A DNA stretch of 30,993 nt. Origin: a virus. The notes beneath the pieces were generated by a model. That model made no database searches and had not been told where the DNA came from. It saw nothing but the letters and a program-made list of their open reading frames with translations. The stretch is from positions 1-30,993 of IMG/VR virus record IMGVR_UViG_3300024259_000110. One strand, given 5' to 3'. Position numbers and translations under genes: made by a program. This document shows, in pieces, positions 14,956-21,941 of this stretch (position 1 is the stretch's first letter; the number at the start of each line of letters is the position of its first letter).

Positions 14956-15663
14956 TCACACCACCCTTCTTCCACCAAACCACATATAATCCTTTTGACT
15001 TGGTTGTCTTTCTTCATAGATCACTTCAAACCCATCTTCCTTCAACCATGTCCTGAAGTCATCAGGATGCATTGCAGATGCCCTGATGTAGTCTGCAGCA
15101 TATGGAAGTGGACTGAACCTTGTTGTCTTCCCTTCACTGTGTCTGAACTGGATCAGGAACAATCCACCCACCTTCACCATGTTGTTCATCAGGTTGATCA
15201 CTTCTTTGGTGTAGTCTTCAGAAGGGAAGTGTTGGAAGACATATGTGCTGATGAAGACATCTGCTTCCTGGAATGGAAGATCTTCAAGCAGCACTTCAGG
15301 TGCATTGGGATCATAGTGGACAAGGTGGACATCAGGTGACAATTGCTTCCTTGCTTCTGCAAGGTTGTTCACTGATATGTCAATTCCACACAGTTCACTT
15401 GATACATCACCAATCAATGAACAATACATTGCATTCAGATTGGATCCACCACCACAACCAAAGTCAATGACCTTCTGTGGGTCACATAAATCAACATCAA
15501 AGATGTCCATCAAGTGAAGCAACCTTTTCACCATGAATGCACCAAGTCTTGAAGACCATGTCTGTGGATCTTCCCATCTTCCAAACCCCTTGCAGTGTGA
15601 CATGTCCCTGATCTTTTTGTCTGGACTGTTCCATAGATTAAACACTTCTTGCATCTTGTTCAT
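14956..15663 (-). CDS. SAM-dependent methyltransferase (class I)
   Basis: From ATG 15663 (GGAAAGGAAACACA upstream) the product has 235 residues. Motif I is VIDFGCGGGSNL (65-76), the acidic end of strand 2 is CGIDIS (Asp95), and motif IV is ADVFISTYVFQHFP (134-147). It has the Methyltransf_25/11 type layout with no DPPY or other nucleic-acid base motif, so it is unlikely to be a DNA adenine or cytosine methylase. WSSRLGAFMVKRLLHLMDIF precedes motif I. The substrate is unknown; a protein, small molecule or surface sugar is possible. A longer frame from 15828 is Ser/Lys-rich because of a DNA hexamer repeat and lacks a ribosome site. Confidence 0.75.
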   Translation of the reverse strand: MNKMQEVFNLWNSPDKKIRDMSHCKGFGRWEDPQTWSSRLGAFMVKRLLHLMDIFDVDLCDPQKVIDFGCGGGSNLNAMYCSLIGDVSSELCGIDISVNNLAEARKQLSPDVHLVHYDPNAPEVLLEDLPFQEADVFISTYVFQHFPSEDYTKEVINLMNNMVKVGGLFLIQFRHSEGKTTRFSPLPYAADYIRASAMHPDDFRTWLKEDGFEVIYEERQPSQKDYMWFGGRRVV

Positions 15664-15837
15664 TGTGTTTCCTTTCCAATTGACTGACTGACTGAACCCC
15701 TTTGGGTGAAGTTCAGACAGGCAGACAATTGCAGCATATCTTGATTTTGATTTTGAAGCTGATTGTGTCTGTGGTTTTGACTTTGACTTTGACTTTGATT
15801 GGGATGCTTTATGCATACACCAATGCACATGCAGACA
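15664..15837. repeat. Non-coding gap with TCAAAG hexamer repeat and hairpin
   Basis: This 174-base gap holds no gene I trust. On the minus strand it has about four tandem AAAGTC hexamers, then two TCAAAA units, and nearer the methyltransferase a hairpin CTGAAC...GTTCAG (with CCC-AAA-GGG inside) and a CAGT tetranucleotide run. It may be a leader for the methyltransferase message, or just slipped-strand sequence. A frame through it encodes Ser/Lys repeats only because of the DNA repeat. Confidence 0.5.
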
Positions 15838-16221
15838 CTATCCATCTGCATCACCACCTGCTTGTTCATCTGGATAGTTTGCAAGATCTGCAGGGAAGGG
15901 TTCCCCTGAATGCCACTTGATAAAAGCTGCCCTTCTGTTTGATCTGGTCTTTCCCTGGACTTCTTGTTTGATTTCATTGCACTTGGTGTTGATCAGTCTG
16001 TTGTCATGTTCAGGATCTGGTTCAAAGTATTCACTGATCTGATCCCAACAGATGACTGCTGAAGGTGCAATGATTGACAACCTTGCAGGATCTGCAGGGA
16101 TGTTTCCTTTCTTCCATTGGTGACATATCAGTCTGATATAGCAACCAAATTCTGTGTCTGTCAGTTCTTGTGTGTCAATGACAAGGTCACCCACCCACAA
16201 GGGCATGATTGGAAATTTCAC
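15838..16221 (-). CDS. DUF1376-family protein (replication-linked)
   Basis: The 127-residue product begins with FPIMPLWVGDLVIDTQELT then GCYIRLICHQWKKGNIPADPAR, matching the DUF1376 (YdaU-like) family: a short helical domain starting 'yplh.GDy...T..L...e.GaY..LL...w'. Family members lie beside phage replication genes and may recruit host replication proteins. The start is GTG 16221 with GAAAGGAAGATCATT upstream; an ATG lies five codons on. The 40 bases before it (16222-16261) are AT-rich and might hold a promoter. No DnaC- or helicase-like partner follows, and the C-terminus is short. Confidence 0.7.
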   Translation of the reverse strand: MKFPIMPLWVGDLVIDTQELTDTEFGCYIRLICHQWKKGNIPADPARLSIIAPSAVICWDQISEYFEPDPEHDNRLINTKCNEIKQEVQGKTRSNRRAAFIKWHSGEPFPADLANYPDEQAGGDADG

Positions 16222-16261
16222 AATGATCTTCCTTTCAGTTGTGAATTATTATTTAAATATA

Positions 16262-16477
16262 TTACAAATCAGCAAGTCTTTTTGCAAGGGTTACTTGGAC
16301 AGGTTTGCTGTGCAGCTTCATGACCATTGAAATCCCCATTTCAACAGATGCTTCTGCAACTGAATCATAGTTCATTCCCTTGGGTCTGTTTGCTTCAGCA
16401 CTGATGAATCCCATCATTGCAAGTCCTGCATAGTGGTTGACCTGTTTCTTCATTTCTTCTTTCTGCTTTTCATTCAT
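16262..16477 (-). CDS. Hypothetical protein, 71 aa
   Basis: A 71-residue helical protein (MNEKQKEEMKKQVNHYAGL ... SMVMKLHSKPVQVTLAKRL). ATG 16477 is preceded by GGGGTGTGAATT and overlaps the end of the next upstream gene by 8 bases. I cannot name it. It lies between the zinc-motif protein and the DUF1376 gene in a probable recombination/replication block. Confidence 0.6.
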   Translation of the reverse strand: MNEKQKEEMKKQVNHYAGLAMMGFISAEANRPKGMNYDSVAEASVEMGISMVMKLHSKPVQVTLAKRLADL

Positions 16478-16667
16478 AATTCACACCCCAATAGTCATCA
16501 ATTGATCTGTCACTTGCAAGTGCATCCCTTTCAACAAAGGATGTCAGGACTGCAGCACAGTCATCACACTTCCATCTGTGCCACCTTTCCACCCTGAATC
16601 TTCCATCCTTCAACTGTGTGGATCTTTCCCCATGTTCAATGGGGTGCTGCTTCTTGTGATCACACAT
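16470..16667 (-). CDS. Small zinc-motif protein, 65 aa
   Basis: The product has MCDHKKQHP at the start and WKCDDCAAVLTSF at residues ~32-44, so Cys2, His4, Cys34 and Cys37 could form one zinc site. ATG 16667 overlaps the end of the Rad52-like gene by 8 bases, so it is translated after it. Function unknown; perhaps a small DNA-binding partner of the annealing protein. Confidence 0.55.
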   Translation of the reverse strand: MCDHKKQHPIEHGERSTQLKDGRFRVERWHRWKCDDCAAVLTSFVERDALASDRSIDDYWGVNYE

Positions 16668-17580
16668 GGTCTGGTTTCACTTCTGGTTTGACTTCTTCCT
16701 TGTATAGGTTGATCAGATCTGTGTGGATTTCATTTGCACTTCCAACAAATTCAATTGCAATCTTTGCAAGGTCTGTGGTCTTGAAGAAGTTCATCAGGAA
16801 ACTGCTGAATGTTGCAAGCTTTGATGCAGATCTGAACTTTGCTTCTGCTTCAGTCAGGATCTTTTCAAAGTCTGCAATCTGTTTGTCAATGGGTGTCCCC
16901 TGTGGTGTGGGTTCAGACTGTTTCTTTTCTTGTTTGGTTCTGACCACAAGTTCCTTCAACACAAATTCCTTGACATCATCCCTGGTCTTGTCTGCAGTGG
17001 ATAACCATTCAAGATAGCCCTTGGGAACTTCAGACCATTTCTTTGGATCTTCACCACCCTGTTTGTGTTTCCCAAATGTGGGGAAGTCTTCCCTGTCAAT
17101 GGTGCCAGTGTTTGCACCACCATTCCCATTCTGACCCTGTGCAGGTCTTCCTGATCCACTTGACCCTTTCTTCTTTCCATTGCTTGTGATCTTCCCCTTG
17201 AACACATCAATCCCAATTTCCAGGAAGGATGACAACTTGCTTGTCAGATCTGTGACTGCAGACTTGTGTGCATCTGCAGGATCTGCAGACTTGTCTTGAA
17301 TTAAGTGTCCACCATAGGTGATGGGGAACACAAGATCTGGATAGTCAAGAAGCAGCAGGTGTCCCTTGACAAGGACAAAGTTGGGAACAGGACTGTCAAT
17401 GACTTCATGTTCCACGTTCCATCTTCCAAAGTTGAAAGCTTCATTCAGTCTTTCAACAATATAGACTGCTTTCAGGGTGGTCAGATAAGGTTTGTTTTCA
17501 ATTGCACTGAATGCTTCTTCAGGAAATGGTTTCCTTAAAATTTCAATGACTGTGTCAGGCAACAATTTTTGTGTTGTCAT
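16660..17580 (-). CDS. Rad52-type single-strand annealing protein fused to ExoX-like C-terminal domain
   Basis: Residues ~10-130 fit the Rad52/Sak family: LRKPFPEEAFSAIENK, LTTLKAVYIVERLNEAFNFG, then KSADPADAHKSAVTDLTSKL with the family's typical 'DA.ksA.TD...kl...lgig' helix. After a Gly/Asn/Ser-rich linker (131-160), residues 165-200 read FPTFGKHKQGG ... VPKGYLEWLS. This matches the short exonuclease-X C-terminal-like (DUF3820-like) domain that often follows such proteins. The C-terminal 100 residues are helical and charged. The protein would anneal single strands in phage DNA recombination. No exonuclease partner is visible. ATG 17580 has GAAAGGAAGACC upstream, and a 12-codon leader and a strong hairpin lie before it. 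Confidence 0.75.
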   Translation of the reverse strand: MTTQKLLPDTVIEILRKPFPEEAFSAIENKPYLTTLKAVYIVERLNEAFNFGRWNVEHEVIDSPVPNFVLVKGHLLLLDYPDLVFPITYGGHLIQDKSADPADAHKSAVTDLTSKLSSFLEIGIDVFKGKITSNGKKKGSSGSGRPAQGQNGNGGANTGTIDREDFPTFGKHKQGGEDPKKWSEVPKGYLEWLSTADKTRDDVKEFVLKELVVRTKQEKKQSEPTPQGTPIDKQIADFEKILTEAEAKFRSASKLATFSSFLMNFFKTTDLAKIAIEFVGSANEIHTDLINLYKEEVKPEVKPDHV

Positions 17581-17615
17581 GGTCTTCCTTTCATCATAGA
17601 TTGTTCACTGATCAA
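17577..17615 (-). CDS. Possible 12-codon leader peptide
   Basis: A TTG-started frame, MISEQSMMKGRP, has AAAGGAAGATCATT upstream and ends in TGA overlapping the ATG of the Rad52-like gene. It lies just after a 12-bp hairpin (17630-17661). The layout is that of a translated leader, but so short a frame can arise by chance and its own start is TTG. Confidence 0.25.
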   Translation of the reverse strand: MISEQSMMKGRP

Positions 17616-17629
17616 AATGATCTTCCTTT

Positions 17630-17661
17630 GAAAGCACCCTGCATCATGTCAGGGTGCTTTC
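17630..17661. promoter_or_regulatory. Strong hairpin (12-bp stem) before the Rad52-like gene
   Basis: GAAAGCACCCTG (17630-17641) and CAGGGTGCTTTC (17650-17661) pair perfectly around an 8-base loop. On the plus strand TATTTTAA follows, as in an intrinsic terminator for plus-strand transcripts, but no plus-strand gene is present. On the minus strand, the direction of all genes, AAAGGAAGATC follows, so it would be a stem in the leader of the annealing-protein message, or a partial terminator after the 109-aa gene. Confidence 0.55.
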
Positions 17662-17696
17662 TATTTTAACCCACAACAGTTCAACATCAACTGCTT

Positions 17697-17714
17697 TTTA
17701 GAATAGTTTCTAAA
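17697..17714. promoter_or_regulatory. 18-bp palindrome, copy 3
   Basis: TTTAGAAT-AG-TTTCTAAA, 7 of 8 arm positions paired. It overlaps the stop codon of the 109-aa gene (17710-17712) and lies 117 bases before the Rad52-like start. It is flanked by further complementary bases (TGCTT/AAGCA), so an RNA hairpin is also possible. It belongs with the sites at 9020, 13924 and 18538. Confidence 0.5.
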
Positions 17715-18039
17715 GCAGGAAACTTTCTGAATGCTGCAGTTCATTCAATGCAGACATATATGCTGCAGCTTTCTTCTGGATATATGGTTCTGCCAGATCC
17801 AGACCTTCAGTGATGACCTGAAGTTGTTCCAGGATCATGTTCCCTTCTGCAATGACACCACCTGAAAGGTGGATCTTCTTGGTTGTCATATGGAATTCAA
17901 TGTTGACATTCAAGAACCCACCATCCACATCAATGGGTGAATCAGTGGGGATGTCAATGACCATTGGGATGACTGCTTGTGATGTTGATATGTCACCTGC
18001 AAAGATGATCCCAAATTCATGTTCTTTCATTAGTTTCAT
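17710..18039 (-). CDS. Hypothetical protein, 109 aa
   Basis: The 109-residue product is beta-rich at the start (HEFGIIFAGDISTSQAVIPM, then FLNVNIEFHMTTKKIHLSG) and helical at the end. I know no match. ATG 18039 has AAAGGAAGATCA upstream. It is the second gene of the early block after the promoter region at 18502. No Cys pair, membrane helix or signal peptide is seen. Confidence 0.6.
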   Translation of the reverse strand: MKLMKEHEFGIIFAGDISTSQAVIPMVIDIPTDSPIDVDGGFLNVNIEFHMTTKKIHLSGGVIAEGNMILEQLQVITEGLDLAEPYIQKKAAAYMSALNELQHSESFLL

Positions 18040-18053
18040 TTGATCTTCCTTTG

Positions 18054-18473
18054 TTATGATTTAAAGATTGGATCTGCAATGAATTCATCAATGTCTGCAT
18101 CAGACCAGGATCCATCAAAGCAGATGTCCCTTGGGTGGTCAACCTGTTTGTCAAGGATCAATGCAAGACCTTCAGGATCCCTTGCAGTGAACTTCTGGTC
18201 AACACCATTGACTTCAACAGTGACAATCACAGGATCCCTGGACATGATCTTCAGGATGTCCTGTGGTGTCTTCTGTGATTCATACTGTTCAAACAACCAA
18301 TCCAGTGAATATCCAAACTTTTGTTCAGTGTCATCTTCATCCCATGTGGGAATTCCAAGATGGTTTGTGTTCAGATATTCCTTGCACAGATCTGTGCATT
18401 CCTGATGCCACTTGTCCCAAGGTGTTGGTGCAAGTCCATCACTTTCCAATTTTGCAAATTCAAGATGATTCAT
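18054..18473 (-). CDS. Hypothetical acidic protein, first early gene (139 aa)
   Basis: The product starts MNHLEFAKLESDGLAPTPW and is acidic, with many Asp, Glu and Trp (FDGSWSDADIDEFIADP at the C-terminus). The last two thirds resemble a small alpha-beta fold (DPVIVTVEVNGVDQKFTARD). ATG 18473 has AAAGGGAAGATCA upstream; a longer frame to 18536 would run into the promoter and is rejected. As the first gene behind the candidate early promoter it may be a host-takeover or DNA-mimic type protein, but only acidity supports that. Confidence 0.65.
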   Translation of the reverse strand: MNHLEFAKLESDGLAPTPWDKWHQECTDLCKEYLNTNHLGIPTWDEDDTEQKFGYSLDWLFEQYESQKTPQDILKIMSRDPVIVTVEVNGVDQKFTARDPEGLALILDKQVDHPRDICFDGSWSDADIDEFIADPIFKS

Positions 18474-18501
18474 TGATCTTCCCTTTCTTGTTGTTGCAGG
18501 G

Positions 18502-18530
18502 AATATATAGAAATGCACCTGCATGTGCAA
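18502..18530 (-). promoter_or_regulatory. Candidate early promoter with inverted-repeat operator
   Basis: On the minus strand TTGCAC (18525-18530) and TATATT (18502-18507) are separated by exactly 17 bases, the best sigma70-type match I found. The -35 and spacer overlap an inverted repeat, TGCACCTGCA (18514-18523) and TGCAAGTGCA (18526-18535), with 9 of 10 arm positions paired, likely an operator. The first early gene starts 29 bases after the -10. Confidence 0.55.
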
Positions 18531-18537
18531 GTGCATC

Positions 18538-18555
18538 TTTGGAATATATTCTAAA
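18538..18555. promoter_or_regulatory. 18-bp palindrome, copy 4
   Basis: TTTGGAAT-AT-ATTCTAAA, 7 of 8 arm positions paired, just upstream of the inverted repeat at the candidate early promoter and 9 bases from the stop of the tail gene. Same family as the sites at 9020, 13924 and 17697. Confidence 0.55.
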
Positions 18556-18563
18556 AGATCAGA

Positions 18564-19814
18564 TCAGAATTGTTGTGTGATCTTCAGTGGAAATCCAACC
18601 CACTGCCATGCTTTCTGTGAAGTGCTGAAGTCCTTCTGTCCAAACTTTGCCCAAAGGAAGTCCCCTTCATCTGTGCTTGCATTATTGATGCAGAAGATGA
18701 ATGGAAGGAAGTTGATCCCCACCTTCCCAATGACATCAGTCAGGAAGACCCCTGGTGATGCATCCTGCAGGTCTGAAGGATAGATGTCTGTGTCAGGCAT
18801 TCCCTGCCAGTTCAAGTCCCATGATTCCCTTCCTGGAAGTCTTCTGAAATATGTCTGTCTTCTGAATGGTGAATATGCAGAATTTGCAGCATCATCACCT
18901 GCAGTCAGGTGGTGTGCAAATGTCAATGACTTCCCTGAAGGTGTCAGTCTTTCCTTGACACCATCACTGGTGAAGGAATGTTTCACTGACAGATTGGGTG
19001 CAACTGTCATGTCATAATAGTTCCCAACAAGATATGCACCAACCTGAAGATCTGTTCCAGACATGACACCATCTGAAGGGATTGTTTCAACTGCCCAATA
19101 TCTTTTGTCATCAATTTCAGGGAAGGTGATGATTGTGTCACCATCTGCATCAGGAACAATCACATTGTATCTTGCAAGTGTGTTCTGTGATGTGCTGAAG
19201 ATGATTGCAGTTGTCCCCTGTTGTGCCCTGGTCACTGTCAAAACATTTGCAGCAACATTGGTGACCTTCACAACTTCAACAAGATCCAGATCTGTGTTGA
19301 CTGCCCTGATCAGTTCACCCACTGTGAACTTGGAACCATCTGTCACTGTCCAATCAGTTTCACCAGTTGTGATGTCTTCATTGATTGTTGCACCTGCATC
19401 AGGGTTGATTGTCCCATTCAAGACCACAATGGGTGCTGTTGCTGCAACCCCAACTGTTGTCCCATTCCCAACAGAACTGATGGTTCCTGTGCTATATGCC
19501 AACCTGAAACCAACCTGTGCAGAAGCAGCATTGTGGTTCATGATTGCAAGGAAGTTCATTGGGATGGATGCTGTGACCTGGAAGTCCATCTGATGCATGA
19601 CATGTGCTGTTGTTGCAATTGAAGTGTTGAAGCTGCAAGGGTTCAGTGGATCCATGTCAATCAGACTGTACTTGTCATAGTTGGTGTTGTAACCCCATGC
19701 ACCTGTGTTCCTGTCAGTCCATTCACCAGATCTTGACAATCCCCTGCTGAACATCCAATTCATTGCATCAACAAAGAACCTGATGCTGTCCCCATGAATC
19801 CTTGCATATGACAT
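18564..19814 (-). CDS. Tail-tip or minor structural protein, 416 aa
   Basis: A 416-residue protein, last gene of the tail block. The N-terminal part (MSYARIHGDSIRFFVDAMNW) is followed by beta-rich segments (residues ~130-230, with ITTGETDWTVTDGSKFTVGE and VTRAQQGTTA). That pattern resembles the short inserted beta domain (...F.vGe.i.v..E.m.VT.v..n.LtV.RG..GT) frequent in phage tail and baseplate proteins. The C-terminal third is aromatic-rich. ATG 19814 has a strong GAAAGGATCAATC site. It probably belongs to the tail tip. Which protein it is cannot be said. Confidence 0.6.
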   Translation of the reverse strand: MSYARIHGDSIRFFVDAMNWMFSRGLSRSGEWTDRNTGAWGYNTNYDKYSLIDMDPLNPCSFNTSIATTAHVMHQMDFQVTASIPMNFLAIMNHNAASAQVGFRLAYSTGTISSVGNGTTVGVAATAPIVVLNGTINPDAGATINEDITTGETDWTVTDGSKFTVGELIRAVNTDLDLVEVVKVTNVAANVLTVTRAQQGTTAIIFSTSQNTLARYNVIVPDADGDTIITFPEIDDKRYWAVETIPSDGVMSGTDLQVGAYLVGNYYDMTVAPNLSVKHSFTSDGVKERLTPSGKSLTFAHHLTAGDDAANSAYSPFRRQTYFRRLPGRESWDLNWQGMPDTDIYPSDLQDASPGVFLTDVIGKVGINFLPFIFCINNASTDEGDFLWAKFGQKDFSTSQKAWQWVGFPLKITQQF

Positions 19815-19826
19815 GATTGATCCTTT

Positions 19827-21941
19827 CTATATTTCCGTATTCACATGTGTTGCAGTGATCTTGAACTTTGTTGGACTGATTTCTGTCTTGGTGATCATGA
19901 AGATGAATGCAGTGTATGCAGACCAACCAAATGGATTCACTTCCAGGTTGGTGAATTTGATCTTGTCACCCACCTGCAGTCCCCAATGCTTTGGATGATC
20001 AACCACTGCACTGATGATCAACTTTGGTTGACCAACTATGTTGTCATAATAAGCAAGGAATTCATCAACATCTGAAGAAGTCTGCAACCAATCAAGATTA
20101 TTTTCAACAATGTTTTCTTCTGTTGCAAAGTTCCATGATGATCTGCTGCTGTTGACCTTTGTGTTCTGGAACCTGTATTCACCTGACAATGTTTGTCTTG
20201 AATAGTTTGCAATCCTGGTTGACACAATTGCTGAAACAGGTGTGTGTGAAAACTTCACACTGGACAGGTTGGATCCATCAAGGGTGTCATCAACCACAAC
20301 TGATCCTGTTGTATAGACAACCCTTGCTTCAATGCCTGAACTGGTTTGATCAAACAACCAGATGAAGCAACCTTCAAACTGCAACTGATCAAGCAGATCC
20401 TTCAGGGGTGTCTTCTCGTTTCCGTACCACTTCAAACCCCAATTCCTGTCAGTGTCAACAGAAGATCCAGACCAATCAGTTCCATTCACTTCAACATAGT
20501 CAATCCCTGTTGCATCCCATCCTCCCCAAACTTTCAGAAGATCCCTGAAGATCCTGTGTGGATAGTCTGCAGCAATTGCAGTCCCACCTGTCCACCTGCA
20601 GAATTCCTGACCCTTCCCTGCAAAGTTCATCTGAATGAAGTCTGTTGTTTTATACCAACCCCTTTTCCAGATTTCATAGACCCTTGCTTCTGCATCAGTT
20701 CCACCACCCACATCATCCTTGTAGTGTGTCATTGTGATGGATGCTTGCATGTCAGTTTCATCACCACTTGGGACAATGGCAATCAGTCCTGCCCACACTG
20801 CATCTTCTGCAATGTAGTTCATATTATTCAATCCAATCAGGAAGTATTCATCACCCTGTGCAAGTGATGCACCCCTTGCATGATATAACTTTCCGTACCA
20901 TTCCACACCATTGATTGTCCTTTCAGGTGCATAGTTGGGATCAAAGTCAATGTCAATGATTGACTTGTCACCAAGTGATTCAGCAGAATCAAAGCTGCTT
21001 GATGCATAGTCATCTGCATCTGCATTGTTTGCATCTGTGTCATTTGCCCAATCACCTGACCCTGTGTTTGCTTCACCTGAAACAGTCCCATCACCAAACA
21101 GGATGTCCTGGAATGTGACATCAGTTGGGTCAAAGCTGATGATGCAACCTGTGCTGCTATTCTGAACAATTGTTATCCCACCACCACCAATCAAAAGACC
21201 CACATATCTTCCAAGCACTTCATCAAATCCCCACAAATCCAGATAGTCAGGATCATCTTCAAGTTCATGGTCACTGATCAACCACTTCTGTTCATTAGCT
21301 GAAGTCAATCCCAAGTAAACCATTGGAACAACAAGACTGTCCCTTCTTGCTGTCATTGCAGTTGTTGCCCTTCCAAAGTCATATGTCAGGTCACCATATA
21401 CAACAGGCTTGACCTGACCAATTGCCACTTCAGGAAGGTTCAGTCCATCACCTGCAAGTGCATCATCAACCACATCACTGATTGCTGTCACCCTGTCCCA
21501 AGGACTTCTTGCTTCAATCACCAGTGTCACTGTTTCTGTGTCATGCTTGATGTCCACAATCCTTCCAGTGTATCTGATCAGACAGTCACCAGTTGTGTTG
21601 CACCCAACCAACCAGGATCTGATTGTCACATCTTGGTTGATGAAGATCTTGGATGTCCCAAGAAGTTCATCAGACAATCTGCCTGTTGCATTGGGGAAGA
21701 CATTCCCCAACTTGATCTTCATGTCTGCAATTGCTGCCCTTGATTTTGACAGATCAATTGTTTCCTGGATGGTTCCCCAATCAAGAACACTTCCATGATA
21801 TTGGTTGGTGACCTTCCTGTTCTGTGTGCTGAAGTAAAGTGTTCCAGGTGTGGTGTCATCATAGTTGACTTCAAGAAGGAAGTCAGACACAATCTGCTTG
21901 GATGATGCTGCTGCATTGAAGTCTGTTGTCAGTGTGATCAT
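19827..21941 (-). CDS. Tail-tip hub / tail-associated structural protein, 704 aa
   Basis: The 704-residue protein follows the tape measure (ATGA overlap). The N-terminal 200 residues include LIRYTGRIVDIKHDTETVTL and IEARSPWDRV, and the C-terminus has LQVGDKIKFTNLEVNPFGW then FMITKTEISPTKFKITATHV. This start/end pattern (short RxxGRV segment; final 'v..eieisp..f.i.lt.v') is seen in siphophage distal-tail/hub and baseplate proteins. The middle (residues ~230-450) is beta-rich with Asp/Asn/Thr repeats and a Gly-rich loop. Likely binds the tail tip and may hold the fibre. No enzymatic motif was found. Confidence 0.6.
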   Translation of the reverse strand: MITLTTDFNAAASSKQIVSDFLLEVNYDDTTPGTLYFSTQNRKVTNQYHGSVLDWGTIQETIDLSKSRAAIADMKIKLGNVFPNATGRLSDELLGTSKIFINQDVTIRSWLVGCNTTGDCLIRYTGRIVDIKHDTETVTLVIEARSPWDRVTAISDVVDDALAGDGLNLPEVAIGQVKPVVYGDLTYDFGRATTAMTARRDSLVVPMVYLGLTSANEQKWLISDHELEDDPDYLDLWGFDEVLGRYVGLLIGGGGITIVQNSSTGCIISFDPTDVTFQDILFGDGTVSGEANTGSGDWANDTDANNADADDYASSSFDSAESLGDKSIIDIDFDPNYAPERTINGVEWYGKLYHARGASLAQGDEYFLIGLNNMNYIAEDAVWAGLIAIVPSGDETDMQASITMTHYKDDVGGGTDAEARVYEIWKRGWYKTTDFIQMNFAGKGQEFCRWTGGTAIAADYPHRIFRDLLKVWGGWDATGIDYVEVNGTDWSGSSVDTDRNWGLKWYGNEKTPLKDLLDQLQFEGCFIWLFDQTSSGIEARVVYTTGSVVVDDTLDGSNLSSVKFSHTPVSAIVSTRIANYSRQTLSGEYRFQNTKVNSSRSSWNFATEENIVENNLDWLQTSSDVDEFLAYYDNIVGQPKLIISAVVDHPKHWGLQVGDKIKFTNLEVNPFGWSAYTAFIFMITKTEISPTKFKITATHVNTEI

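Noticed and set aside
14956-15663. DNA methylase that could explain the CpG loss
   Set aside because: No cytosine-methylase PCQ or ENV motif and no DPPY-type motif; layout is that of a small-molecule or protein methyltransferase.
15700-15800. Hexamer repeats as a CRISPR array
   Set aside because: Units of 6 bases without spacers.
15660-15977. Ser/Gln/Asn-rich frames across the hexamer repeat (also the 15828 extension of the methyltransferase)
   Set aside because: Composition is set by the DNA repeat, two frames are equally open, and the methyltransferase has a strong ribosome site at 15663.
16222-16261. AT-rich stretch as a replication origin
   Set aside because: Only about 30 bases, no iterons or initiator boxes; a promoter is as likely.
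18474-18536. N-terminal extension of the first early gene to 18536
   Set aside because: It would translate the candidate -10, spacer and inverted repeat; ATG 18473 has a strong Shine-Dalgarno.
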